NCBI GenBank assembly: GCA_964059195.1
Contig: CAXKWD010000001.1
Location: 217,504,484-217,568,483 of the forward strand
Reading direction: 5' to 3'
Length of the DNA stretch: 64,000 bases
DNA from: Ectobius pallidus
Taxonomy: Eukaryota; Arthropoda; Insecta; Blattodea; Ectobiidae
Part shown: positions 1-11,075 of the stretch, in pieces
How positions within the stretch are numbered: position 1 is the stretch's first letter
Layout: every line of letters begins with the position of its first letter
The notes under the pieces: generated by a model
What the model was told of the DNA's origin: nothing
What the model saw: only the letters and a program-made list of their open reading frames with translations
The model's database searches: none
Position numbers and translations under genes: made by a program

Positions 1-572
1 GCATGTGTAATAATATTATTCGTAGTTTGAATTCTATATTTTCTCAACTAGAAACTAAGACATCTGGTGAGAGACTGGTGAATATTTCATACGAATTCAG
101 TCTTGAGACGACGTATCTTCTTGGAATTATTCTTTATGAAATTCAACCCGCCTAAACTCGGAATCCTATTCCATGGTTACTTAAACACGGCGAAGGGTTT
201 TAATTAATGTTAATATAATACACAAAGTTGTTTGTGAAACAGGTAACGGGATTAAGATGGAGAAGAGGGTGGGTTTCTAATTCCTTGAGAGTAACTGGGT
301 TAGCATCTTCAGCCCCTTACGTGCGTCCAACTCAATATCACTCCCGAGTGAACAACTTTTGTTTCGTGGTTCTACACAAATTGCAAGCGATATAAGCAAT
401 CGTTTGTAGTGCATTTGTCAAGTTAGCAACGAGATATAGGCTGATGGGCTTACCAGAGACGACTAGCCTATTAAAGTATCTTAAGTTACATGACACACAC
501 GTACTTTACACTTTTTTTAAATTGAAGTAATTAATTATCTTTCATGAAGCAAAAAATAATTTGCTGTTGACC
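1..572. other. AT-rich sequence, nothing recognised
   Basis: I see no long open frame, tRNA-like box, inverted repeat pair or match to other repeats of the window in this stretch. Confidence 0.5.
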
Positions 573-910
573 GAGCGAGGTGGCCGAGATGGACTCGCAT
601 TCGGGAGGTCCCAGGTTCAAAACCCGTGACCGGCCAATTTGACGTGGGTTTTCTCATGGTTTCCCCAATCGTAAAGGCAAATTCCGATTTGGGTATTTAC
701 ATACCATGAATCATCCTCACCATTTCATCTTGTATCATATCCATTTAACATAATATCAGTTGAAATTTACTCCATTAAAATACATTGACAATAGAAACAA
801 TTGACAAGCAATAGTTCCAAGGCCTACCCTACCCTACTGTACAGACACAGATCCCGAACTCCTGATATAGCCTCGAAGCTAAAAGGAGTATAAACACAGC
901 TGAAATAAAA
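573..910 (+). repeat. tRNA-derived SINE, family S1
   Basis: The head reads gagcgaggtggccgagatgg, a box-A-like segment resembling the D arm of a type II (Leu/Ser) tRNA. A box-B-like ggttcaaaacc follows about 45 bases later. After a tRNA-unrelated body the copy ends in an A-rich tail (near 900-930). A second, inverted copy of the whole unit lies at 6717-7560, which fixes the unit's extent. Box A is intact enough to recognise, but the region does not fold as a complete tRNA, so this is a SINE and not a tRNA gene. Confidence 0.75.
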
Positions 911-975
911 AAATAAAAAATCTTTCCTTTAAAGCACTGCCATATTCTTTCCTAATATTAGTAATTTTTAATAAT

Positions 976-1645
976 AATAAAATCAACTTAACGGATGTAA
1001 CAAGGTGCCAGAATGATTTTGTTTAATCATTGATAATTGCAATTATGATATGCAGAAAATAAGTTATTTTTCTAATCGATTTCCGAGTTAAGCTCCAGAT
1101 CGATTCATTAAGCAGGGCTTATGGAAGATCAAAAGTCTAGTTTTTTTTATCAGATTAAAATCGTCCAGCAGAGCTATAGAGAGTTATATCTTGACAATCG
1201 CACACTCACATAAAAATAAAAATAAAAACATGTCAAATTGGCCGGCTACGGGACTTAGGCTAAACCTACGATCACCAGAAAGCGAGTCCAAGACGTTGCC
1301 ATCTCGGCTTAACGGTCTAGTTTGAAAAGCGTATGTAAAGGAATATGTGAGTAGCATTATTTGTCAAATCTATCTGTATTGCAACCTCCAAAGTCGTATA
1401 TGAACACTGTAAAACAATATGTTGTCATGAGAACTGATTTGCATTTGATAAATTCTTTCTAATATACTACCATAAAAAAGGTGCTAAATTGGGCATTACT
1501 CCGGTACGGGTCAACCGATTTGTTCCAATATCAATAGACTTCTTCCCATTGACGTTATAAAGGCGTCATGAAAATCCGATAAAGCGTATTTCAGTTATCG
1601 CGCATACAGACACACGGATAGACAGACAGACATTCTCCCGTCCCT
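976..1645 (-). repeat. Dispersed repeat A (about 650 bp), inverted copy
   Basis: Reading the minus strand, this matches 35600-36240: a gtctgtctgtccgtgtg-type start, a block containing ctttatcggattttcatga, a tRNA-like SINE head (1230-1320), then a caattatgatatgcag block. The other copies are 9290-9460 (fragment), 48180-48382 (truncated by a hAT end) and 52192-53370 (interrupted). I cannot assign it to a transposon class. It carries no coding potential. Confidence 0.7.
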
Positions 1646-1707
1646 TGTCTATGACCCCTCTAAACACAGGAAAAATATTTCGGCGTTATTCACTAACACC
1701 TTGTATA
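1640..1707. repeat. One terminus of the TA-flanked MITE family M1
   Basis: The stretch ending ttcggcgttattcactaacacc is the right terminal arm of the MITE family seen complete at 2992-3485, 34292-34854 and 45004-45514. The rest of the element is missing, and the arm abuts repeat A directly. Confidence 0.6.
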
Positions 1708-1830
1708 TCGGTGTTCATAAGTAAGATCCATTGAACAATGGGTTATTGCAAAAGTGGTTGAAAATGAAGAAGGAATTCTTCAGTTTATGACACAAAAGAC
1801 AAAGGACAGAAAGGTTATTTCCATCCCGAC

Positions 1831-1866
1831 CCTTCTTCTTCTTCTTCTTCTTCTTCTTCTTCTTCA
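1831..1866. repeat. (CTT)n microsatellite
   Basis: About eleven CTT units run without interruption. It creates a meaningless poly-leucine open frame on the plus strand. Around it (1708-2390) nothing else is recognised. Confidence 0.9.
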
Positions 1867-2392
1867 CAGTCAGAAGGGTTTCATGTTCTGGAAAGTGACG
1901 TTCAAGGATTTAAATTCCTTGCCAGTCGGGAATTAGGCCGAGGAGCAATTACTGCAATAGTTTCGCGGGGATTTTATTTTCGGGTTCGTACAAACCACTT
2001 AATTCCCCTCATAAGAATTCAAAGCTTGTGGGGTATGAAAATAGCTTCACTAGGCCCAATCAAAGTTAATGTTGTTTGAAATGACTGGCGCATTCCTACC
2101 ACCAGACTTCCTGCATTAACAAACTTTACTCTCGATTTTAAATTCACCAACAAATTACTCTATCTGACTTACACGGAAATCCATGGCCTACTTTAAAATG
2201 AAGGACTTTTTCTAAGAGCAAGACGGCAATCATAAACCAAAAACGTATTTGACATGGCCTTCTGAATAATACAAATTACAATAAACAAAAGAGAACGAAA
2301 ATCTCTACTAAGCTTTCATACTTCCCCCTTTTTGACAAAAGCTAGGGAAAATGGAATTAAGCTAAATAATTATACATACTTTTATACAGTCG

Positions 2393-2620
2393 TCTGTCTC
2401 TATACATATAAAAGGTTTTGTTCTGACTGACCGACTTAACTAATGACTGACAGAGAATCAACGTAGAGCCTAAACTATAATAGGTAGAGACTTGGAATTT
2501 TGACAGTACCGTACCATCGTTTCATAAATTTTTGAAAAATTTCGAATTTAAATGCCAAAAATCAAACATTTTAGAAGAGATATCCTTTTTACACAGAATA
2601 AGTTATATATATTTACCGGT
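2393..2620 (+). repeat. Dispersed repeat E with Helitron-like 5' start
   Basis: Begins tctctatacatataaaagg and continues with a block (gagcctaaactataatagg) that recurs inverted at 21703-21960. The TC start followed by a TA-rich stretch resembles Helitron 5' ends, but I do not find a matching CTRR 3' end, so the class is uncertain. Confidence 0.5.
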
Positions 2621-2991
2621 ACGTGGATTTTACTCTCCAATGCAATGAAAATTGTTTCTGCAATGATTATTCCTGTGGCATATTTTTCTTTTCTCTGTTT
2701 GTACCATAGGTCCTATAGGTACAGAAATTATTAAGTTCGACCCTGCTATTCTATATCGGTTGTTCAGTACTAATAGACCTACGCGCTTTAAGGACCCCTA
2801 AATCAAAAATACAATTTTAAGAAAGTCAATAAAACCATAACTTTTAATCCCCTTACGACCATTTAATTGAATCTCTACATTATAAAATAGAACTACGGTA
2901 CTGACTTCTGTAGTCTACATTTCATTGAAGGCGCCAACAAATAAATAAATAAATATACACACAATATATATATATATTATATATAGGCCTA

Positions 2992-3485
2992 CAGAGTGTT
3001 AATGAATAAGCTTAGAGGGGACATAGATAAGCAACTTTTATTAGGAGATTTTTGCTCTATAACATAAAATTTGTATGCTACATGGCATTCATGTCAATAC
3101 AATTTGGTGCTCATAAGACAGTAATGAAGCGAAGTAGGGTTAAAATTTTCACTAAATTGACTTCATGCCTTCCTAGTGATCAATAAAAACCTATAGCCTA
3201 TCATAATTTAGAGTATTCATATTCTGCAAAATTTACAGACTAATCACATGACTGGCCACCACTGCATAGGTTTTGTTTTATTCATTATTCCAATGTAAAC
3301 AACGAAGTTCCTTTGTTCTGCATTTGTTCAAATGTTAGAAGTCAGTGGAGTCCATGCCCCGGGAGATTTTATGCTATAACAGGGAAAATTGAATCCATTG
3401 AGCAAAAATCTCCTAATAAATGTTGCTTGTCTATGTCCCCTCTATACACAGGTAAAATATTTCGGTGTTATTTATTAACACCCTC
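2992..3485. mobile_element. MITE M1, copy 1 (TA target duplication)
   Basis: A nonautonomous inverted-repeat element flanked by TA on both sides (2990-2991 and 3486-3487). The arms read inwards agagtgttaatgaataa on the left and, inverted, gagggtgttaataaataacacc on the right. The left arm has lost an internal piece compared with the copies at 34292 and 45004. TA duplication fits the Tc1/mariner group. There is no coding capacity. Confidence 0.7.
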
Positions 3486-3912
3486 TATATCTGAATATTA
3501 TTATCTTAGATTATCGACTGGTTTTGATTAAATAATTATTTATGTATATGGAATTAATCATTCTATATTAATGATGGTTCTATGCCACTTATTAAATTAG
3601 AGAATAATTTAAATGTGTAGCTTTTTTGTTTACTATGTTCTAATTCTACTGTAAGCGTAATATTAAGACACCTATAAAGGAAGAGGAAATCCTACTTTGC
3701 ATTTTCAATGTGGAGGTGTTGCAATACATTTTGGTTTTCATGTTGGAAAGATGAGGAATATTCAACGGAACGCTGCAAAGCATAAAATTAGCTGCTCGGT
3801 ATAAAACGCTTGTGAAGTTATAGGGTGACTTGAAAAGAAAGAGTCGCTTATAACTCGAAATACTTTGTTCATTTATCTTTTGTTTCCTATCAGCTAAAAC
3901 CTGTCTTATAAT

Positions 3913-4660
3913 CAGGGCCCGGATTTTGATGACCTAAAATTGTTTGAAAAAATGACCTATAAAATGATAGTGAATTTTAAAGAAAATGACTTAATAACTA
4001 TAAAAAAAAGACCTAAAAACTGATATCTTATTTATGAAAAATTATTACTGTACACACAAAGTTATAGACTAGTTTGCACATAATTGTAAAAACTGTAAAT
4101 AACTGTAATGTTGTGAATGTTCTTTTCTCACGGAAATTTATACTGGCACTGAGGCACTGGCGAGTCAAAATTCGCCATTTCCTTTTGTGGTCTGCCGGAT
4201 TATATTTGAGTGTAAACAGTTGTTTGCACTCTCAAATCCAAGCAGGTTGCAGACTCTGGTGCCAAGTCAATCTAATAACAATAGTAATATAATTAAAAAT
4301 TTTGGCGTTTCTTTCATTCTCATTTCCGACTGAGACATGTCAACACTTTAACCCGAATTTTTCCTTCTTGCATTAAACAAACAACACTTCGAAGACAGCA
4401 CCGCTAGCGACGAAGAAAAAGTCAATACACTCAATGTAAATACGTGAAAATAACTAAATAAGGAAAACGAAAATAACAAAATAATGACCTGAAATTTAAA
4501 TAAATGCCCCAAAAATATAAAATTGCATAAAATGACAAAAAATGACCTAACAAAAATGTATTTCTATAATCTAGAGGTCATGATTAGGATTTGTCTACAA
4601 GTTGGCAATGTCTATGCAGAATCAATAAAAAGATGACATGTCATTAGAATCCGGGCCCTG
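3913..4660. mobile_element. hAT-type nonautonomous element, 748 bp
   Basis: Termini are cagggcccggatt and aatccgggccctg, a 13-bp inverted repeat. The element is flanked by a perfect 8-bp direct repeat, cttataat (3905-3912 and 4661-4668). Length 8 and the T at position 2 and A at position 7 fit hAT integrase preference. The interior repeats the motif atgacctaaaa several times near both ends, a likely sub-terminal transposase-binding array. No transposase frame remains. Confidence 0.88.
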
Positions 4661-4868
4661 CTTATAATGCTAAGTCATCGACAAAATATGTAATACAAAG
4701 TGTCTCATATTTTGACCCTGAAATTCCATGTTTACTATTCAGCAGTAACATCCCCTCGAAAGGCCCTGAACCAAAAATACAATTTTGAAAAAAAAAAGTA
4801 TGTTCATATGTGTATGTCTGTGAACTGCACAGCTCAAGGAAAAAACATCGTACATAAACAATAATAAA

Positions 4869-5334
4869 TAGGGGGCGGATTTCTATTACCTAAAAAAATA
4901 GGATATATGCATGCATTTATGACCTAAAAAACATTAAAATATTACCAATAAAATTTAAAATATGACTTTACCACTTACACACTGAGTACATTTTTTTAAG
5001 TTTCATTGCAAAACGTTTTATTAAAATATAGCGTTAATTATTTAAAATATCTGTAAGTTCTCAAAAAGTATCATTATAATGCAAAATTTTCAAAATATGA
5101 TATGAAACTTCAAAATTTATTTAATATGCACACAAATATGCAAAAATATGATTTTAATATGCATATTCATACTAAATATGCTATAATAGTTGAAAATTTC
5201 CTAAAAATGCAGTTACGTGCACAATAAAAGCCGTTCCATTTTCACCAGGATGCTTGGAATCGGGTTTAAATTAGTCGGGAACCTGAAATAATGTAAAGGG
5301 GAAAAATATGACATGTCATAGAAATCCGCCCCTA
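4869..5334. mobile_element. Related hAT-like element, about 466 bp
   Basis: The ends are tagggggcggatttctat and, inverted, taggggcggatttctatg. The interior shares the gacctaaaa and atgacatgtcata motifs with the element at 3913-4660. The flanking octamers (ataataaa at 4861-4868, ttcataaa at 5335-5342) agree at six of eight positions, as expected for an older insertion. Confidence 0.65.
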
Positions 5335-5594
5335 TTCATAAACAATCTCAGCCGAAAGATTACAGCATACTAGATGAATGAACAGTCCATTATGAATCGA
5401 TCCAAGTTCTCAATGCTACCAAAAGATGTAGAGCGTCTTCGTAGTTACTTACATCAGAACGCTATAGAAGCACACGAACTGGCTTGCACCGGATCGAAAT
5501 TTTTATTTGGACATTAATCAACGGACATTTATATTCTTTCAATTTCCAAGCAAGTTATATTGTATGAAATAATGTGTTTTCATTCTGTTCACTG

Positions 5595-5790
5595 ACAGCA
5601 TGTCTGTGCCCAAGGTTGCGGGTTCGATCCCGGCCCAGGTCGATGGCATTTGTGTGTGCATGTTCAGTAGATTTACTGGCATGTAAAAGAACTCCTGCGG
5701 GACAAAACTCCGGCACACCGGCGACGGTCACAGGCCTAAGTTGCAGTACATCCCCTTCGTTAAATAATCATATACCAACCAACCAACAGC
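5595..5790 (+). repeat. tRNA-related SINE, family S2
   Basis: Contains a clean box B (gggttcgatcccggcccagg) with a weak box A 30-40 bases upstream, then a body with ctggcatgtaaaagaactcc and an imperfect tail with accaaccaacca. The tRNA-like part cannot form a complete cloverleaf. I see no second copy in the window. Confidence 0.55.
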
Positions 5791-5889
5791 ATGTGACGTA
5801 TTAATCATCGCACGTTGATGTCTTAGGTGTCCAGTAACGATTTGACGTTTTATCAGATAAAATTGGAATCCTAAGTAGCATATTATAAG

Positions 5890-5960
5890 ATAATGATCGT
5901 GACTGGTTTATATCCGAGGAATTGCTAAACGTTATTGAAGTACACGTTTCGAATACACAT
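5890..5960 (-). repeat. Dispersed repeat F, copy 1
   Basis: Its reverse complement matches 47030-47100 over the block containing cgtttagcaattcctcgg. I cannot classify it. The stretch 5960-6716 shows nothing I recognise. Confidence 0.45.
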
Positions 5961-6716
5961 AACACACATTTTGATATCCTTTGAATTCAAAAAATGGTGT
6001 GTCTGTGATCACATAGCTCGAAAAAACGTATAAATACAAGATATTGCATTTGATTATACTGTATACCGTCACTTCATAAATATAATTACATTTTATTCTC
6101 TAAAAACAATATAAGTGGCATTTCGTAAGAACTCGGGAGAAAACAAAAGAAGAGCATATTGTGGTCAGTTGCTATGGTTTCGCTTCAAGGAAAAAAAACA
6201 AGAAAAGAAATAAAACAAAAAACATGACAGCCCCGTTCGCTTTGTCAACACCAATAAGCAACGACTGATACTTGTAATAGATATAAAACAAAAGACAGCC
6301 GGGGAGCGAAGTTTATTTACAGCCCCAGGGATATAGATGTCTCTAGTGCTTGGACATTCTTATCCCTCTGGTGCTTCATGTTCTCTCAACTCTAATCGCT
6401 TGTTCCCAAACTACTGCAGCTTCCCTTTAAGAGTTTAAACCGCATTATCAGAGTTGAAGCGTGGGATTTTGCCATGCACAGCGCCAGCAGATAGACTGAA
6501 GTTTATTGTTTATTCTGCCGTTAAACTTATAGATTGGTTCAAGATGCTCTAACAAAGGTAAAGGGGACATGTATGTTTTTTATCGATATTGCCTCGGAGA
6601 TTAGAAAATGGCACAACTGGATGGCTCGATAAAGGAATTAAATAAAAGAATGAAACTGTAGCTTTAACTCATTTAGGTCATTTCAATAGTTCACCAAGCT
6701 AAATTGTTATTTCTTT

Positions 6717-7560
6717 TTAGTTTAGCTGTGTTTATGCTCCTTTTAGCTTCTAGGCTATATCAGGAGTGCGGGATCTTTGTCTATAGGTCTATAGTAGGGT
6801 AGGCCATGGAATTACTGCTTGTCAATTGTTTCTATTGTCGGTGTATTTTAATCACCGCCGTCTCGAGAATTACACTGCCTGTCCTATGCTTTATTTTAAC
6901 ATGGAGTTCAGAGTATTGTTAAATTGCCTAATTTATCCAGTAGAGGCGACACAGTTCACACCCAGATTGCAGCAATCATTAATCAAAATAAGCATTAAAC
7001 AGACACAGATACTTGTGTTATTTGTTTAGAACGTAATATTATTCCAGTATATGACACTTACCTTGAAATGGAATTTTGGAGCAATAATTAAAATAAATGT
7101 AAATTAATTAGACGCATTGATAGACTATATTATGAGGAGTAATACAGTTTAGAAGGCAGTGATTATGAGACGGCGGTGACAGCACTACATAATCAACAAT
7201 GTCGTAGCAAAAAACAAGAAGCAGTCTGGGTGTAAAAGGTGCTGCCATCTGTAATGTCGCCGAGTACGCAAAATTAGCCGTATAGGACAGGCAGTGTATA
7301 CACGATTAATGCAGTTTAGAAGGCAGTGATTTTAATGGAGAAATTTTCAACTGATATTAATTTAAATGGATATGATACAAGATGAAATCGTGAGGAAGTT
7401 CCATGGTATGTAAATATCCAACTCGGCATTTGCCTTTTACGACTGGGAAAACATGAGAAAAGAAAACCATATCAAATTGGCCGGCCACGGGATTTGAACC
7501 TGGGACCTCCTGAATGAGAGTCCAAGACGTTACCAAAGCTGAAATTGTGTGAAGAAATTA
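6717..7560 (-). repeat. tRNA-derived SINE S1, inverted copy split by a hAT insertion
   Basis: The minus strand reads the same unit as 573-910. The box-B-like segment lies near 7485-7505 and the body resumes at 7337 and continues from 6852 down to 6717. The 484 bases between are a separate insertion. The 5' box A half is degraded beyond 7545. Confidence 0.75.
6853..7328. mobile_element. hAT-type element nested in the SINE, 476 bp
   Basis: The octamer attttaat occurs at 6845-6852 and 7329-7336 and is present once in the uninterrupted SINE copy at 573-910, so both the insertion and its 8-bp target duplication are directly shown. The termini are caccgcc and ggcagtg (inverted cactgcc, one mismatch), followed by a second matched block (acactgcctgtcctat) at unequal spacing. 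An internal ggcagtgattatgagacggcggtg near 7158-7181 repeats both end motifs. No open frame. Confidence 0.85.
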
Positions 7561-8219
7561 GCGTCAAGAAATATGTGGGAATTTTCTTTAATAGCTACAA
7601 AAAAAAATCGTCATAAGTAATATAGCGAGAGATCCAGAATTTATCGATAAATGCACTCACAGAATTATGCATGTAATAAATCATTAAAACCACGAAAATT
7701 AATAAAACACATCGTTTTTTGTTATTGTAAGCGAGATAGTGTATGGCGAGATGTTATAATATACGGATTGTATCGCTATCGACGACAGTCAAACTTCGTG
7801 CGACTTTCCATCATGTTTTATTCTTTAACGACGTCTAAACATACTAGATTCGAGACAACCTAATTGTGAGACGTATCTCAGGTGAAAACTCAGACTCCTG
7901 GGATTAAACCGAGAATTACATATGGGCAATTAATAGCCCAAGTTCCCGAGTTGCTGCGGGAAACAGAGATTTTGGTGCTATTTAACGACTGTTATCATCT
8001 TGTTTACTAATATAATAAACCATAGTATGTGGGGAAATAGCTCAGTATTGGCTCTAATGAATTTTACGTCCTCAACTATATTCATATTTAATTCTTCAGA
8101 AAACCTATTGTATACAGAATTGACTTCGATTTAACAACAAATATCAGACTCTTAATAAATCAAAAACAAAAGTTTTAACTTGCAAGAATAAAGTAAATAA
8201 TAAAACAAAAATTAAATTG

Positions 8220-8815
8220 AACTGAGAATTACTGGATGAAACTGAAGAATTGCATTCTGGGCAGCAAAATAGCATCTGAGGGAAGAAGTAAAATAGAAAT
8301 TATTAATAGCATATGTCAAGCAAAACTTGCCTTCAGTAAGAAAAATAAATTATTCACATTCATTAACATTAATTTAAAAATTAGGAAAAATTTGATGAAA
8401 ACATATGTATGGAGCATATGGATGTGAGACTTGGTTAATCCTGAAATCAGAAAGAAGAAGAATAGAAGCATTTCAAACAGAAAAATGCCGAGAATTAACT
8501 GGATCGATAAAATTACCAATGAGGAAGTTTATGAGAGAGCAAAAGAAGAAAAAGAAATTTGGAACCAAATAAGAAAAAGAAGAATAAAACTCATAGGGCA
8601 TCTACTGAGGCACCAAAGTCTTTTAAAAATTATTATCAAAGGCACAATTGAAGGTAAGAATAGCAAAGGAAGAGAAAGACTACAGTACATGCAACAAATT
8701 AAGGAGTACATGAACTGTAAAACGTGTGAAGAATTAAAAAGGAAGGCAGATCAAAATGGAGAATCGCTGCAAACCAATCCAAGGATTGAAGACTAAGGAA
8801 GAAAGAAGATCAGAC
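8220..8815 (+). pseudogene. Non-LTR reverse transcriptase, 3' part, decayed
   Basis: Translating through one stop and frame break at about 8427 gives a familiar C-terminal non-LTR retrotransposon pattern. It contains ILGSKIASEGRSKIEI, then KIRKNLMKTYVW and (second frame) RINWIDKITNEEVYERAKEE, IKLIGHLLRHQSLLK and GRERLQYMQQIKEY. This is the tail after the polymerase domain. The catalytic motifs are not present because the copy is 5'-truncated, as usual for LINE insertions. It ends at a stop near 8796. Confidence 0.85.
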
Positions 8816-8918
8816 TCTTTAAAAAAAAACTACAGCCAGTGTCAATGGTTTAGTTATTATGCTATCTTGTGCATGAAGGCGATGACGAGACAGGCATGCG
8901 CAGTACTCTCTATGTGGA

Positions 8919-9644
8919 CAGGCCCGACGAGAGGGAGGGGCAGCCGGGGCTGCAGCCCCGGGGCCCGGGCCCAAAAAGGGGCCCGGCCGACCAGGCTTTA
9001 TTTTATACTTTCTAAATTTACTCTAAAATAAAATTGGTTATAAGTCAATAAACAGCTTAACTTATGTTCTATGTGTTTATTTTATCTGCATTGTCCTGTC
9101 GTATAACGGTGACACTTAATTATCAGTTAATCTGAAACGGATTACTCTCGAAGAAAAATTGCTATCTCTGAAAATCCTTTGGACTCAACAGTAGGCCTCA
9201 CTAACGTTCGGTATTTAAAATCATAATTTTCAAAAGATTAAACTGGTACATACAGATAAAATTGTTCCTAATTAGGACATTTTAATGTATTTTTCCGTTT
9301 CGTGCCCGGCATCAGTTAACAGATTTTGTCCAAAATCAATAGGCTTCGTCCCATGAGCATTATAAATGGTATACCAAGTTATGTGAAAATCCGATAAAGC
9401 GTATTTAATTTATCGCGTACAAACACACGGACAGGCAGTCAGACGGACAGATATTTTCCTGTCTACCAAACAATCTCATAAAGTAAAGTAAAGTAAAGTA
9501 ATGGCACTTAATAATTATGTAATATCATTATATAATCTTTTTGTTGCATACATTATAAAGGGCGAGTTGGGTAGTGAATTCAATATTTGACGGGGGCCCG
9601 GGAAAATTTTTCCCTGGGGCCCTTGCTTTCTTTCCACGGCCCTG
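8919..9644. mobile_element. hAT-type element with G/C-rich ends, 726 bp
   Basis: A perfect 8-bp duplication tatgtgga flanks it (8911-8918 and 9645-9652). The ends are caggcccg and cgGccctg-type (inverted cagggccg), followed by long runs of G and C including ggggcccgggcc near both ends. A fragment of repeat A (9290-9460) and an (AAAGT)n run (9481-9500) lie inside. No transposase frame. Confidence 0.85.
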
Positions 9645-10739
9645 TATGTGGAACTTATTTTTGCTGCCGGCTGTACATAATAATTATAATAATTGAGAAA
9701 GATCGCTCCAAATATTACACCATAACACTCTTCACACTCTAAAATTAGTTGTGTAGGGGCTCAAAGAAACCATTTGAGGGGGGATTTGTTATCACAACGT
9801 CTGTGTCACGTAAGTAAATAAAATAAACAGGTCCTAGGGCTGCAAGTACGAGAAAGAAGAAGAATTAATACCGTACTTCATTACAGCTCCAGAATTTCTA
9901 TTGGTGCATTAATCAAGGAGTAAAACCATATTTGAAACAAAACAAACTCAAAAGGACGCCTGAGATCAGATAGGCTATACACAAAATTGTCCAACAAATT
10001 ATACAACTCGAGACATTTGAGCAATCAAATAGCTGCGTAATAATGAAAACAAAAGCGCGGCGAAGACAACAAGATCCATGGCTTTCTCTGTGTGCAAGTT
10101 TTCCTTAAGAAGAGATCGCTTGTAACGAATTCGCTGTGAGAAGGCACATAAGTAAGCTATCGCATTTATTATTTATGAGACGGGGCGAGAAGCTTAAAAT
10201 TCAAATGAGAGCTGCAGTATTATGTCTGCTTCCTGTTATTAATTCTGATATTTTAATAGAGTTACTTCTTCTTCTTCTTCTTCTGCTTGCGAACAAAGCC
10301 ATGTGGATAATTTAACTTCTCTGTATTTTGATTAGCATAATCCACCAAGAAATTACACAACTTCAAACAGAGCTGGATTCATCCGAGTGAAGTTCCAGTT
10401 AATTAAATTTTGATCCATGAAGCAGTAATTTAATTTTATGTACAATACGCAAGTTCTGCGGATAATAATAGACCTAATGCAAATATCTCCTAGCTTACAG
10501 CCCATGCACCATTTTTATATATGCCTCAAGATTAACTATAACATTATTATTTTCCTGTGGTTGTTTTTCTACTTTAACAGGCATGACCACTACCTTAACT
10601 TTGAAAGCCGCAAATTTATGAAGCTGTTCGAAGCGAACCACATTGTTTCTACAATACACATAACATTATTGTTCAATTACACAACAAGAAATAAGATTTT
10701 ACTTTTGAGAGGTGCTTTTTCGAGTGTTCATTTTTCCTG
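9645..10739. other. Unassigned sequence with a short (CTT)n run
   Basis: Apart from a CTT run at 10264-10284, I see no repeats shared with the rest of the window and no convincing coding frame. Confidence 0.4.
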
Positions 10740-11075
10740 TTAGATGTTTGAAATCTGGCTGATAATTGGTAAGTTCAGACCGATATTTAGACTTAGTGAA
10801 CTTAAGCGTTCAGTACAGAGATTCATACAATTAAGTAGTCCCAAATATCGAAGTCTCTTAGCACACTCTTTTGTTAGTAGGTACTTTTCTTCTGGAACTT
10901 TCTTCCAAAATTTTATGGCCGAAACACCACTTCGTTTAAGTCCTTCTAGTCCTTCTTCCTCTTGCAGTTCTAGTGTTTCAACTGTATCCTTTGTAAATGG
11001 TGATGAAACAGAACAGCCATCGCCCACAACATCAACAGCAAAAGGATTTTCCAGGAATGAAATGAAGGTTTAAGT
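10740..11075 (-). pseudogene. Possible hAT transposase C-terminal remnant
   Basis: The minus strand is open for 95 codons from a methionine and stays open upstream to about 11070. It reads LENPFAVDV, then PFTKDTVETLELQEEEGLEG, SAIKFWKKVPEEKYLLTKEC and AKRLRYLGLLNCMNLCTERL. The order (ENPF, acidic block, FW..VP..KYP, ..A..L...FG..Y.CE..FS) resembles the C-terminal dimerisation region of hAT transposases of the SCAND3/GTF2IRD2 kind. The expected phenylalanine/glycine block is frameshifted here. Assignment is tentative. Confidence 0.45.

Noticed and set aside
573..650. tRNA-Leu/Ser-like sequence (also at 5600, 13790, 26570, 35965, 43098)
   Set aside because: Boxes A and B are recognisable, but acceptor stems do not pair and each unit continues into a repeat body shared with other copies. 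They are SINE heads, not tRNA genes.
1754..1936. 60-codon frame with poly-leucine
   Set aside because: The leucine run is the (CTT)n microsatellite. No other protein feature.
10744..11073. 109-codon plus-strand frame
   Set aside because: It is antisense to the better supported hAT-like reading. Its serine-rich end reflects glutamate codons on the other strand.
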